Of a DNA stretch of 64,000 bases, positions 13,200 through 26,241 are shown piece after piece (the stretch's first letter is position 1; each line of letters begins with the position of its first letter). Both the position numbers and the translations under genes were made by a program. A model generated the notes under the pieces. That model worked only from the letters and a program-made list of their open reading frames with translations, did not search any database and was not told where the DNA came from. The stretch is taken from assembly GCA_028554755.1 (NCBI GenBank), contig JAPTOF010000017.1, forward strand, positions 1,426,001-1,490,000, given 5' to 3'. The DNA is from Cordia subcordata. Lineage: Eukaryota; Streptophyta; Magnoliopsida; Boraginales; Cordiaceae.

Positions 13200-14560
13200 A
13201 TATATACATACATATACATATGCATGCACACAATTATTACTTAATTTGATTCTACTTGATCACCAATTAATAATACTATTATTCATCTAAAAATAGCATC
13301 CAAAAATCATTTATTACTTTTTTTCCCATTTGAAATCATGATTTCACTTTATCAATTTAAAGATTTTATTTAATGACTAAAGATCTGATCTCGTACATGT
13401 AACCATTTTATTCAATTACTAAAATCATTCATAAAATCATTATTTGTATTGAAAACTTACAAATAATTAAATTTTAAAAGATATATTTGTATTTCATATT
13501 TATATAAAATGCGAGAACCGACCATTAATAATAAATACAGATTTTAAAAATTCGTATTTCTTTTGTACATTACACGGGTATACTCAAGTTAATGAAGAAA
13601 CCTGCATATCGCCATTACCGCTTTCCTAGAAAAGGAAAAATGGCAACTGAAAACACACCAATTTTTCTTTTTTTTTGTAAACATAACATAAATTTCAGAG
13701 TCCACGGGGCATACCAAGAAAAATACAGAAGAATCAAAATGCCAAATGCAAAAGCAGACCTTTGAAACTATCAGTTATTTTATTTATTTATTTGATCAAG
13801 GAAAAAAAAATCAGTTATTAGTTCTGCTGGACAATGATTTTTCAACTAATGTTTATTGTTTTGACCAGGTCAAAACATTATCTCTTCTAATTTTTTTGTT
13901 GTTCTGTAAAATAATAGTTTATGTAGCGTTTTTATTTTAAATAATATTTGAAATAGTTTTTCTAAAACGTTAACATTTCAAGTAGAATATTGAGTTTTAT
14001 TTTTATTCTTAACAATCCTACCCTCTTCTCAATTCTTTTTGGAAATTTTACAAACTATGCAATCTTTCTTAATATTTTTTACATTTTTTTTAAGAATATA
14101 AACCTAAATAACATAAAATTCAATTTTAAATTCTATCTATATCAAAATATAATGAAATTATGTCATTTTTATTTGTTCATTTATTTTTTTGATAAAATAA
14201 ATTTTTGAACAATTAAAAAATATTTCTATAATAAAAGATTATTTTTTATTATATTAATAAAATTAAATTATCAAAACATAATTTTATTATGATTTAATAA
14301 TAAAATACTATAATAAGAAATATATATCTAATTATAAAATAAATTATCTTATTTCAATAATATTTATAACAATTATATTTATCATTATAATAATAACATA
14401 CCAATATCATTTTACGTCATTTTGTATTCATCACCTAATCTAATAACTAATTTCATCGTACACATTTTTTTCAATAAGCTAGCTATGCAGCTATCCGTTA
14501 ATAGCTAAAATACAACAATTATCAACTACGCAAACCAAGATATATATTATTCAAATAGCC
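12811..14560. repeat. TIR-bounded AT-rich element, same family as 2.46-3.99 kb
   Basis: The left end (about 12870-12930, gataactgttgtattttagc then tgttagctgacagct) matches the reverse complement of the right end (about 14480-14545, aatagctaaaatacaacaat). This gives terminal inverted repeats of roughly 60 bases. The right half (13850-14560) is a diverged copy of the AT-rich unit seen twice at 2.46-3.99 kb. A (TA)n/(TATG)n microsatellite lies at about 13160-13230. No coding potential seen. Confidence 0.5.
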
Positions 14561-15189
14561 ATCTGTTATTCTTATAAGAATATTGGACTCCAGAGTATAA
14601 AAACATAAGGTAAAACATTCATATCATATGTGTGGATTAAATATTGACTTATAGCCATTAGACTTGTAATGGCTAAGCCTATGCCTAAATTAAAAACTCT
14701 AATTCATCCCTCTCCTATCTTAGAAAAGATATGACTACTCTGAAAAGTCATGACTATTATTTTGATTTTTATTAAAGAACAGGACCTTATCTTAATTCAC
14801 CTTTAGACAAATTAAGGGACATAAGAGAGGGAAAACAATCTATTAACTAATATTCTGGGCAAAATCCTGAAGTGAAAACATGTGTCTATGAAAATAAACA
14901 GTTAATTTCTTTCTATATGATCTTAATTACATGTGCTTTTGTATTTATAAATTTAATATGTTTGGTTTATAATTTTTTTAAACAATTTTAACAATTAATT
15001 TTGTCAAGAAAAAACATGAAATATAAACCAAATGTTGAGACGCCGACACAAGTGAGTGGACTTGGGGACCACTTAGGAGACGCGTGACTTGCTAACCGAT
15101 AGTGACGTAGGTGGGTGCCACTTGGCAATCGAACCCTAAAACCATCTAAACAAGCAAAAAATGAAATGCACTAAATGCCCCAGGGCTAG

Positions 15190-15395
15190 GGGCCTTTGGG
15201 TTGATATTCTTTTCTTTTTCTACTGAAAAATATAATTTTTTTTTATGAAAAATTATTTTTATAATAGATGTTTGAATTAATTTTTTTTAAACAAGTTGAC
15301 TAATATGAAAATTTTAAAAGTCACAAACTTTTCAAAAATTATGCAAAAAGTATTTTCTTTTTTGAAAACATCAATCTAAACAAGTTGGTCCGAAA
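15190..15395. repeat. Small MITE-like element
   Basis: The left end (cctttgggttgatattcttt) and the reverse complement of the right end (acttgtttagattgatgttt) are related, giving an inverted repeat of about 25 bases around a short AT-rich core. No coding region. Confidence 0.35.
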
Positions 15396-15984
15396 AGTCC
15401 TAAATTCAATTATAGATAATATTAGGCGTTGGATACAACAATCCTCAGTAGCTATATATATATTAGTACTTGTCGAGAATATATTGTTGAACACCAATTA
15501 GGGATGAACATAAATTAACCGAACTAATACAAATCAATCGAAAAATTCAAATTGGTTTAGTTGTTTTACATTATTAAAAAAACACTGATTAATTTGTTTA
15601 GTTTGGTTTGAGATAGATTCATAAATCAAACTAAAATTGAATTGAAATTATATTCATCTCTAATTTTATACATATATTAGTTAAATTTGTAGGTCCATTT
15701 CACCTCTAATGTTTATGTATATGGTAAATCAAAGTTGATTTATTGAATAATATTTTTCCCTCAAAATTATTGGGTACATTTTTATTCTCTTTGTTTTTCT
15801 AAATTTTTTTCTCATGAAAAATTGGTTCAAAATCGAATTAAACCAAATAATGGTTACAGAACTTTCATCACTCTCGAATAAAAACCAAAATAATGGCGGC
15901 ACGTGTCGAAGCATCAGTGTCTCTGTTTCAATATATGACTTTCCGCTATCAGCGCGTGAGAGGCGTTCGATCAGACGATCACTA

Positions 15985-16030
15985 TCATTTTCACGTGACC
16001 TCACGTGATCCCTATGGGCCACAGCCCATA
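15985..16030. promoter_or_regulatory. Orphan G-box pair plus inverted TGGGCC/TGGGCT site
   Basis: Two CACGTG G-boxes (15992-15997 and 16002-16007) lie 10 bases apart. They are followed by TGGGCC (16015-16020) and an inverted TGGGCT (16023-16028), which form the palindrome atgggcc-aca-gcccat. These are the classical bZIP/bHLH G-box and TCP-type site II motifs of plant promoters. No gene start is visible within 1.4 kb on either strand, so the function is unknown. An expressed non-coding RNA, a lost gene or chance are all possible. Confidence 0.4.
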
Positions 16031-17527
16031 AAGCATGATACTTTTTTTTTTCTTTTTTTTTTTTTTGTTTTTTGCTTTTTTGTTTTTGTTTTTACTTCTT
16101 CTATTTTTCTCTTCCAAAACCCTTCTCACTCCCTTTCTAATTTTGATTGGCCTTTTATTTTATGAGATAAAAGTGTAGAGTAAGATGTCAAGTGGAAAGC
16201 TGAAGAAAGTGGGTTCTCACATTGCAATATCATCATGTATGCCCTCCAATCACGAGGCATCTCAATTGTTCTTCTACTACTAATCATTTACCATTTCACA
16301 ACATTGTGACCATTAGAAAAAAGTGCGTACTGATCCTTTGACTATAATTTTACTTCTTTTTATTATTTTTTTAACAAGACAAATTCAATCGACAAAATTC
16401 GATCATCAATACATTCGACAGAGCCTGATCACCAATTGGCAAAACTTCAGGCGCGTAATATGTCCCTATGCACTAGTTAAGTCAAGAATAGTCAACCTAT
16501 GATAGTGATTAGATTCAAATCCGGGTATAAATTATGTCTATCTCTAACTCTTGTTGTTGGGACATCTTTAGGGAACTACAACTTTTTATCATTATTATAA
16601 TTATACTAGAGTTTTCTCGGTGAGACAAGGAGTAATATTTGACATTAAATTGTGGTTACTTTGCCTTAATGTGTTGTGAAACATTTCACGCAATGGAGAG
16701 ACCCACCCCGATAGATGATCTCAATTATTACTCGAGGGGGTGGGTGGGTGGTGGCCCTTTTTGTATTATTATCATTCCATGTTTTTGTTTTACTTAAAAA
16801 GAAGTTAAAAAGAGAGAGAAAAAAGTAGTGGGGGTTATTGCAGAGCACTGATGTGTAGTGTAGCAAACATTATAGCCAAGAGTATTTGATTCCAACGTAC
16901 ACATACATTATATTGGTAGAGTTAATTGATTACTGAATACTGATGCCACTGACATTTATGCTTTTAGGCTTAGGGTCATGATGATTGAATTCTTATAGTG
17001 AATCTCAATAAGCTTTCGTGACGATTTTACACCCATTTCACCCCCTCAATAACAAATTGTCTGTTGCGCACATGGACAACCTTATTGTCTAATTTTGGCA
17101 AATGAAGCTCATCATTTCTGCACCCATCTCATGCGAGATCCGCCACTCGTATCACTTATCATATATAGATTTAAACATTTTAGACTAGTTGATTATACAC
17201 CACTACATCCGCAAAATCTCAACCTAGGCCGGTCAACAAGCATCTTATTAATCCAAGAAAGGAGGAGTATCTGATACCTAGCATAAGTAAATTAGCATGT
17301 CCAATAGATTGGTTCTTCAGTCTTATTTTTCTCATCAGAATATGACCGGTTTTTCTGCATGATGAAAATAATCCAATACGCCTGATCCCAGATAGTGAAA
17401 TAAGACTAGTTTCATTTGTTACTGTGAGAATAGGAACAGAAGATAAAAGGAAAAAAGGAAGAAAGGAAAAAAGGAAAAAAAAAAATCAGAGGAAAAGAAG
17501 TGAAATAAAGAATTGTTAAATTAAAAA
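16031..17527. other. No gene seen between the orphan promoter motifs and the 17.5-kb gene
   Basis: After a T-rich tract (16040-16100) there is no recognisable coding region. A tRNA B-box-like gattcaaatcc occurs at about 16511, but no intact tRNA can be folded. The part next to 17528 is presumably 3' UTR of the neighbouring minus-strand gene. Confidence 0.4.
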
Positions 17528-20500
17528 TTATGATACAGTTTGACTAAGATCAACAACTTCCTTCAGCAGTTTACTAACAGATAGCTTTATTTCCTCAGGC
17601 ACCACCAACTGTGAAGGTACTGACTCCAAAGCATATAGAGTAATGACCCTCGTAACAACAGCCAAGTGCAAGTTCTTGGAGTCGCCTTTCCAGACGCTTT
17701 GGTTCACAAATTTGCAGGAATCTTTAATGGCACATTTGCTGCAAACCTGTGGAAAGCATGTGATGTCAAAGAACAAGGAAATGAGAGAGTTGAATACGGA
17801 AGGAATGGTTAGTTAAAGAAGTGAAAAGGAGGGGGAACACTTTTCGATTTGTTGTATATGCATAGAAGAATAATGTGTAAAACAGGATTACAGACTCACA
17901 GTGTTTTCCGGGATTCTGAAGAATCTACGCAAACTTTTGGCAGAAAACACGTTCTTTTTTCCAAGGGAGGGACACCCAAAAAGTGCCACCTTTTTCAAAT
18001 CGCTTCCAGACAACCATCTGGCATACCAATTCACAAAATCCATGTGAGATTGTACGACAGAAGTTAATGTAAAATACATAGATTATTAACATAGAACTAT
18101 AATGAAGATGTCAAACAACACAGAAAATTATAGAGCCATGATGTAGATGAAGTAATTATTGGTCCATGCATTTATACCAGTACATGAATCTGGTGATGGA
18201 TGAGACCAGCAGTAAGAAACAATGAAACTGAACAGCCAAAAGATTGACTGAAGTTAATACTGGGAAGTTTCTAAGAAAATGTGCAAATTGCTGAAGTTGA
18301 ACCGATAACAGATTTGAAGTGGTTCAGCATTACCATGTTAAGTTTAATTTGGTTTCTGAAGCCCAGACAGAAGTAATACAAGCATCGAGCTAAAGTTAAC
18401 TTTCTTTTTTCACCTCTCGTAAGGGTTCAGAACAAAGAGACGCCTTTGCTGTTAAGAGTCATAATGCAAGAAATATGTGGGCGTAAACTCGAACTTCTTC
18501 CTCTTGATGAGTTTTCCAGTGTTGGATTAGTTGTAATGTAAATGATGACCAAGCTTTGATGCTTGGCAATCTCTTCTGATCATATTAACCTGAAAATTAG
18601 ATGTGACGTGTACTCTCAAAAGAAGCAGCCATGGAATACTTCTGAAATGGGGAACACCTCAATACTAGGTGCAGTTAGACAAGGAAAATTTAAGCTCATG
18701 TATGTGGCAAGTTTTACCCATGCAGTGGGTCCATTCCTGAACTCTGTCAAGCAAGGCTACCCTTTACAGTATGTGAATTAAGTGGTTAATTACTAGACTG
18801 GTTGAAAAGTGATCAATGGATACAGTGAGAGATGTCCAACTCCATGATGCTTAAAATCATATCTACCAGTGGTACTCCCTCTTCCAGCTGTTTTGTCTTT
18901 CAACCAGTAAGTGCATCACCTATACTAGATTCTGCCTTAGTATTCAGATTATTAGAATTTAAAATTGACTTGTTTCCATTGTTTTCCTGAATTGGCATGC
19001 CAACTTAGCCTGAGATAATATAAGCTGAAATCACCAGAAACAATTACGCAAACTTGTGAACTGCCAGTCAGAACAATAAAAGATCAATTTCTGCCCACCA
19101 TAAGTGATCTTTGGTTTCACCTTCACAAGTTAACATACCGAAGATAGAGGAAAGTGACCATATGACCATGCTTCACGCCAGACTTTATCATACCCACCAT
19201 GCTGCTAGTTTCTCTATTTCACATCCATCAAAAACAAAATGAAGCAAATAAAATGACACAATCATGGTAGAGAAAAAATGTGAAGGAGATTATGAAGTTG
19301 TACGAACTCTACCCTTCTATCTCAAGTGCACAACCTTTATCCCCTCCTCCCTTGCCCAATAAGTAAAAGTATATAAAGCGACAGTCGAAAACACCTCCAA
19401 TCTAGCAGTCAAATCAGTGCTGAAGCCCATAGAAGAAAAACTAGAAAATCTAGTATTATGACCAAATTCTTGTTGCAATCTCCATAGACATCAAAGTATC
19501 TCCTTTGGAGATCTCCTTTGATTTTTTTTCTACAATTTCGGATCAGAAATTCTACTACATAGTATGTCTGAAAGAGGGAGGAAATGAGAAGAGGCCAATA
19601 GAGAGAGAGTTGGGAGAATCACTGGCCATATTTAAGAAAAGGAAAGAACTCACGCTCAAAGTTGGGACAGACTAGCCCAATAGATATAAAACAAGTTAGA
19701 AGCATGATTCATGAAAGAACAGCCTAAGAAGGACTCCCGCAGTTTTAATTTCTGAATTAGGCTATATCTTGAACTACAGCTTCAATATCATGACGTTGTT
19801 ACCTCCACTAAACATCATATGTATCTGGTTTTTAAATTTAGTTCCAATCAACAACTCTGAGTAGGAATATACAACAACAAACAGCCAGCCAATCAAACAC
19901 AACAACTAATAACTATAATCCCTCGCTCAGTCAATCAAGAACACAATTAAGCGGGAGTCTTTTTATTTTTTCTTGCTTTTTTGGGCTAAGTGAGTAAGCA
20001 ATAAATTTATTAAAGTGAAGAGGTAAAACATGGGTCCAAAGACCATCACGAGTGTAGGAAAGTAAAAGATCTAATCCAATGAAAGATAGAACACATTAAA
20101 ACTCAAAGGACTCGAAAAAGTGAAGACATGAAAATGTGAAGAAAGAAAAATGACGAGCACTAAAAGACATTGGCAGCCAACAAACATCAAGAATTACAGT
20201 AACATGCAAATAGGCCGAACCAAACCAAGCTAATTGAACAGGACACTATATAAGCAGGGCACTGTATCAAGCCAGACATATGCAGGTTGCCAAACACTTA
20301 AAAAATGAGGATGAAAGGAAAGCTTCTTCTTCAGCATACGCAAGACAAATTTCTTCCCAACATAGAAGGCAGAATCAAGTCAAACTAAACTTTCATGGCA
20401 ACACTAGAAGAATATGTACCCATAAGATATTAGTACACTCTAAATAGCAATGCCTAGTATATACAAACATATGAGAGCAATCAACTGAATGTACAAATCC

Positions 20501-21266
20501 TAAATTCTTACTTCGCAATCTCCTGATTATCTTTGCCAAACTGCTCAGCTGCAAACTTTATAAAATCACGGGCATAGCTATTCTGGAAACAACTTATGTC
20601 GAACTTACTTTTCGGCAAGAAATTCGAATCCTTAAAGTACCCTTTTTTATACAAATGAGTTGCAAACATAATCATATCGGGTGAAAGCTCCTTGTACACC
20701 CCTGGATTCTCCATTCGTAATCCATCAAATTTCCCCGATTTTCCAATGTCACTCCCCTCCTCTTTTGCAAAAAATGCGTATAAACTCTGCAGCCTTGACT
20801 TGTTTTCCTTAACCTGACCATCCTGCTCACCCTTTTTCTTCAATTCCTCATTTTTATTCTTTGTCTGCTGTTTCAAAACACTCACTTCTTCCTCCAATTT
20901 TCTCAGTCTCACCTTCAACTCTCCTCCATTTTCACTTTCCGTATCAGTTTCCATCTCCGTTATATCATTTTCAGGCTTTTCTATAATTCCAACAGCTTCT
21001 TTAAAAAAAACATCTAATGGTTTCTTCGTTTTCTTGGTCTTCTTGTCAAAATCTTCGGGGTTTTTCAATTCTGTGTCGATTTTCTCCAATGATTGAGCTG
21101 AAAGAGAAAAGGGTCGTTGAGAAATTGAACAAAGATTCCAACTTCGGTTGAAATTTGAAGAGATTAAATGGGTTAGCAGAAGAGGGTTTATGAGATGATG
21201 TGAAGGGTTTTGGAGCTTAAGAAATGAATGAAAATGGTGCGAACGAATGGCTTTGACTAAAAACAT
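17528..21266 (-). CDS. Organelle-targeted coiled-coil protein with Cys-rich C-terminus, family not recognised
   Basis: Three exons: 21266-20512 (donor AA|GTAAGA), 18017-17900 (acceptor CCAG|A, donor ACT|GTGAGT) and 17746-17528 (acceptor CACAG|GTTTGC, stop TGA). The phases match at both junctions and give 363 aa. I chose the ATG at 21266 because the next residues (MFLVKAIRSHHFHSF...) form an Arg/His/Ser-rich, acid-poor leader typical of mitochondrial or plastid import. An in-frame ATG at 21434 would add 56 residues of unlike composition. Lys/Glu-rich sequence follows, with a likely coiled coil at residues 116-144 (LRKLEEEVSVLKQQ). The C-terminal half is conserved-looking (WLSGSDLKKVALFGCPSLG), with Cys267 and then C293-x2-C296-x5-C302. 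That pattern suggests metal binding, but four ligands in one compact knuckle are not evident. No lesions seen. Function unknown to me. Confidence 0.8.
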
Positions 21267-21639
21267 GTTCCTTAAAAGGCTTTTAACTGCAAAGAGACGC
21301 AGGATTTTGCAAAAGCACAAAATGGAGTCCTTCAAACTACAAGAGAACGGGATCACTGGATCAGCAACGAGGATTTGAGGGTTTGTGTCTGACATTTGGG
21401 GTTTAACAACGGTTCTTTTCTGGGTTATTTGCAAAAATATCCCGTGTGTTTCACCGAAAAATGCGTAGGTGCCTTAGTTTTGGAAATTCTCTAATAACGC
21501 TTGTATTTTTAAAAAATTGCATTACACCCCTCCATTTTTTTTTCTTGGCGAAGTGGGCGAGCATTTCCATTAATTAGCAAAATAAGTGTAGAAATGTAGG
21601 ACCACCAGGTCAGTAGAGAGAAAACTATCTTCAATTCAG

Positions 21640-22570
21640 GGTTAGCTCCCGAATGAATTGCCCTATTGAGACAAGAGTATCTACTTTTGTAATGATATTC
21701 AATTTAATCTTTACATCAAACTTGATATTCACAAAAGTTTGTTTTTTAGTGTATACTCTACCTCCATGGATTCATGGATTATATTTGCACCAAATGTGGA
21801 AGATGAAACTCATAAACAATTTGATCACCTTATTGGGGAATGAATTATTGTCTCTAGATCCCAACAACCAAGTTGAAATGTTATTCCAATTTCTGCATCT
21901 ACTTGGACCCATCACCATCCTCCATCCCCAATTCCATATTCAACGACTAAGAGAGTAGTGAAAGAAAAGGCGTTTTCTGTCCTCAGTTTGTGATGGCAGA
22001 AATACAAAGAGGATCGACCATTAAGACCCTACAACAACAACTTAGCCTTAATAGGAGGCCTACTAAGCCAACAAAGCCAAGCAAAAAATGCATGTTTCGT
22101 TATAGCATTACTAAACCAAATGAGTTCGTGATAAAGCCAAACAGGTTGTTTAGAATGAATCAACTCCGAAGAAGACTTGATGGAAAAATTGCCATTTGCT
22201 GCGTTAGCCCATAAGATAGAATCCTCCTTTGAACTATTTGGAGTTCTCTCTACAGTAGCAAAGATGATGTGAATGATAGAGAATTCAGTTGGTAATTTCT
22301 AAGAAGAGCCATCCGTAAAATATCCAACAAGAGTATTCCAACCATAACCCAAATGGCCAATTCCCTGCTTACCAAACTCATCATCGCGTTTACTCTAAAG
22401 ATGCCAACTATCGCTCTAAAGAAAGGTTTTTGCTCCATTCCATTGACATGGATAGTATTCGAATATGCCCTGTTTCAAAGATTAAGAATGTTTCTCCAAG
22501 ACCAAGAGGAGCGGGATGGCCTAGGTAATTCCCATAAATTCTTATTCTTGATATGGTTTGCATAAATCCA
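21640..22570 (-). pseudogene. LINE ORF2 C-terminal remnant (zf-RVT domain and tail)
   Basis: Read on the minus strand with frame switches, the sequence shows plant LINE ORF2 landmarks in order. These are an SSWSWRNILNL-like block (about 22500); SILWANAANGNFSIKS followed by ITKHAFFAWLCWLSRPPIKAKLLL (about 22220-22060), which matches the reverse-transcriptase zinc-binding domain; and FHIWCKYNP-stop-IHGG (about 21800), the usual IWxExNxRxHGG motif. Stops and frameshifts are frequent, so it is a dead 5'-truncated copy. It lies just upstream of the 17.5-kb gene. Confidence 0.7.
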
Positions 22571-22599
22571 AACAGTCCAAATGGACTTTTACTTAACTG

Positions 22600-23120
22600 A
22601 GTTTCACAGAGTCAAGAGATTGACTTTCAAAAAAGTTGGTCCTATCCTTGTGTTAAGCATGAGTAAGTGAGTTAACACTAGTAGTGGGTACTAGAGCAGT
22701 GGTTTCATGCCCTAAAAGTTTAGCTACTTTAACATTACTAAAAGATGGATAATAAGTTCCTGCACCTTGTCTAGCAGGAGAGCTTCTAAAATTATCCTAA
22801 GAATGGAGGCCAGGTTGAGGGACCAAGTCTTTTGTCGGTAAAAGAGCTTCAGAACTACCAGACAAAGCAGAAAAAACCTCTTTAGGTGAACTAGGAGTAG
22901 TATCTTCCATGCATTTGGAAAACTCCTTAAAGCTGAGGTTAGAAAACAAAGTGTTTCAGCTTTGGTTGTGCTTTTCCTTAGACACACCAATGGGGTAAAG
23001 ATAGGTGGAAGGCGTTTGGTGTATAGGAGAAGCTGGCCGAGGAAGAAAAAAGTTTGTATGGATAAGATTTGTGTTGCTATGAGGTTTGGTGCAAGTTAGA
23101 GTCTAACATGCACCAAGAGC
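22600..23120 (-). pseudogene. Degenerate coding-like sequence upstream of the LINE remnant
   Basis: The minus strand has long broken frames rich in Ser/Pro (for example SSPKEVFSALSGSSEALLP), ending where the LINE ORF2 remnant starts. It may be ORF1/gag of the same LINE joined through an internal deletion. No CCHC motif or other diagnostic residue is visible, so this is only an inference from position. From 23120 to 23884 I see no gene. Confidence 0.3.
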
Positions 23121-23884
23121 ATCTAAGGGTGTATCATGGTGATGTTTTAATTGGAAAATGTATTATACCCTTCTATCAATTTTTTCATTTATTTTACCGA
23201 CAAGTGTAGTACACGTGCTAGAAATAAAGGTGGGCCGTATATTTTTCCTATTAATTGCATACATACCCTTGTGTTTATTTTTTAATTAATTTATCACCTT
23301 TCCCCAAAAATAAATTTATCACTATCATTTGTAGCTTGAACACCTTGTTTTTCATCCACTAAATTATTAATTATGTTTAAGCAGAATTAGTAGAAATGAT
23401 AGACTTTAACTTCAAAATTATCAACTTTATTTTTGTTCTCATGTGAAGAGTGATCAAGAATGTATAGCTTCAAAGTTGTTCAAAACACAAAAGATGACTT
23501 TTGTGCATTATAGAAACAACAAGCAATTGAACTACAAAATTAAATTTAGAAGCTTACTTTGCACTATATAATCAATGAGCAAGCACTCATTGTGCTTGTC
23601 GTGAAGCATGGAGTTGAATAATATGAACTGTGAAGCTTATCATCATCAGAGAAGAAGAAATTAACTGTCAGGCTCTCATAATGGATTTTATTATAGGGGC
23701 AAAAAGACGATCCAAGCATACCATTAGAAGTAACATAATGAGAGGAGTAATATGGCGGCTTTCACGTCTATCACCGTGGGTTGGAATGACACCGGTAAAG
23801 GCTTGAAGATGCTAATTGAGGTGTTCATGGTGAACGAAGTTAGAAGCAGCCAAAACTTGATTAGAAGTTGCTGTTAAGATGGTG

Positions 23885-24475
23885 TGTTGGGATTGTATGC
23901 CCTAAAGATCATTTGTTCTTGATGTTTACTGGATATTGGACATATTATGCTCATGATATTGATGACATGATTGAGCTTACGTATCATATTCTCTCTATTG
24001 TGCATTGACGCATGTGTAAAGGTCTAAATGTAGACCAAATAACTTTGGTGTGTAGTAAGGCTGGATGTACAGTAAGCCTAAGTCTTATTTTGGTGATATC
24101 ATAAACTAGTCCATAGCCAAAAGATAGTGTTAGGCGCTCGACCGGGATAAAGTTATAATGAGTGAGTCTCCTTGATAGGGTGATCTACCTAGATCATCAA
24201 AAGGTCTTTTTGAACTTCGCTCCTAATACGTATATCACATATTAAATAGGACCATCATGAGTATGTCTTCTAGGAACCATACTGTCTAAAATAGATGACA
24301 AGATACTCAGCTTTTGAGTGACCAATGCTATTAATCTTAAGCATATGTAGATGCAGTGACAAGTTAGAATGGTGCATCACTTTGATGTACTGTGGGAGAG
24401 ATCTCAATGTTAGTAGGTTTCCTGCCTCGTACATTAGGTATTGTATTCTAATTAGTCAGGACATACAAACTTGAA
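23885..24475 (+). mobile_element. Truncated copia LTR, same family as 1-1497
   Basis: It begins TGTTGGGATTGTATGCCC, a common copia LTR start. Its last ~165 bases align with 1-190 of the window (shared tcttaagcatatgtagatg-type and actgtgggagagatctca-type stretches). It breaks off near 24475 without the TATA box or U5 present in the other copy. It is therefore a truncated LTR with no internal region. Confidence 0.6.
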
Positions 24476-25347
24476 TTAAAGTTACATAAATTTTTAATCG
24501 TTCTTCTTTACTTGTTATTGGATCCCTAGCAGCTTTTGCTATGCAGAACACAAGAAAAGTGAAATAGTATTGTAGAGAATGTATTACCTTCAAGCAATTT
24601 TCAATAGCTCTTATCCATAATTGCAACATAGCAATCAATATGAAACTTTAAGCAATTTGGAAGAAATAGACGAAGAAAAGGAAAAAGAGAAAGAAGCATT
24701 TCTATAAAAAGTACTCCAATTGAAAGGAAAGGTGACAATCCTCGGAGCACTTGAAAAGTTTTCTTTTTCTTAGGTTACCATTACCTTCTTTTCTAATTTA
24801 ATCATTGTATTTGTATTCTTGAATTTTTTTTGTCCTTTCTTTGCCCCTCAAATCCCTAGCTTTGTAGGACTATGTAGTATGGATTTAAGGGGTGTTGTAC
24901 TAGACTTTTTCTTATGTGCGTTTATTGAAATACTTACCCTAGAGATATGTGTGTGTGTGTGTATTACCTTATAGAATAACATGAAATTTGCTATACAAAG
25001 CCCATCCACTTGTTAACTTCATATTATATCAATGAAAGATTGTTGACTAATCTTGGAACCTAACATTGCTCTGTGCTTTGTATTTATAGCTACTTCATGA
25101 TCGAGATCCAAAAATAATAATTATGTACTTACTGGTTTACACAAACAATATCTACGTAGTCAACCATTACTTGACTCCATTATCAAAATACATTATAAGA
25201 TGACTACCCACAACTAACACATATTTAGATAGAAAAATACAGAGAGAATAGTAATAAATTTCTCAACCAAAGAATGTTGAGCATTAGAAGACCATGTAGA
25301 AAGAGCTTGTAGGTATTAAACTATTGCATGGATGAACACAATCAAAA
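24476..25347. other. No gene seen
   Basis: AT-rich sequence with a short (GT)n run near 24951-24962. No recognisable coding region. Confidence 0.4.
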
Positions 25348-25582
25348 GGGCCCATTTAGATCAGCTTTTTTTTATTTTTCTCATGAAAAGCACTGTCTCC
25401 TGGAAATAGTATTTTTATTTTCTAGTAAGTGTTTGGGTGGATTTTCAAAAGGGTTGAAACTTTGATAAAAGCTCAGCGTTAGCTTTTTCCAGAAGCCAAA
25501 ATTTTGAACTACTTAAAAAAGCACTTTTTTTTTTCCAAAAGTTACACAAAAAATGCTTTTTAAAAAGCCAATACAAATGAAC
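25348..25582. repeat. MITE
   Basis: The left end GGGCCCATTTAGATCAGCTTTTT and the inverted right end (AAAAAGCCAATACAAATG) share the GGCYNNTTTNGAT-nGCTTTTT plan of the copy at 27893-28127. The interior consists of poly-T/poly-A tracts around aagccaaaatttt. Non-coding. Confidence 0.55.
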
Positions 25583-25699
25583 ATGAAATATGATGTCAAA
25601 CAAATGAATTAAATTAAATACACAGTCAAAGTTTTTTTGTTTTATTTGTTGATGTTTGCGAAAGATGTTATATCAAGGGACAACTCGTAAGCAATTGAG

Positions 25700-26241
25700 A
25701 AGAGCTAAGTAGATAATCTTGAAGATAGTGGGACAATAATGGGGCAAAGAATACCAGAAGAGTCTTTTGTGGACTAAGCTTGTGCTATGCCTGAGCAGCA
25801 TGGACTTGAAGGGCTTGAGCAAAAACAATTACCTGTGCAGCAGCCATTACAATGGCAAAAGGAGCCATTGGGACTCAACGAAGAGTTTCCATAATTGTGT
25901 TGGCAGCTAACGCAGTCATCAAGAGATTGTTTGCAATGTGATTAAATTTGTAATATGATGTTGCACACCTTCGATTAACATTTCCTTAGCAAACCTCCCC
26001 AAGAGATGCTCCAATCCCAAGTAAGGTCATTCCACCTAAAGCTCCAGAAGTGATTCCTAGAATCATTCGAAGCAGCATCCCAAAATGCCCCTAAGACAAA
26101 GGCTGTATAATTTGGCATGTCAGGCATTGTATGATTAACTAAATTCAGGTATGTAGTTGTAGGAGTTAAACCAAGAAGCCCTTGAGTAGTAGTTCTTGCA
26201 GAAATAAAAATTGAAAATTCTTCAGAATATATCACTTCCAT
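25700..26241 (-). other. Unrecognised, probably broken coding-like stretch
   Basis: An 88-codon frame (26241-25975) encodes a hydrophobic/aromatic-rich peptide (MPDMPNYTAFVLGAFWDA...). In a neighbouring frame the same DNA gives LGITSGALGGMTLLGIGASLG, which looks like a glycine-rich membrane segment. Further hydrophobic sequence follows to about 25750. The best reading changes frame, which suggests a decayed gene fragment for a membrane protein. I do not recognise the family and cannot exclude chance. Confidence 0.25.
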
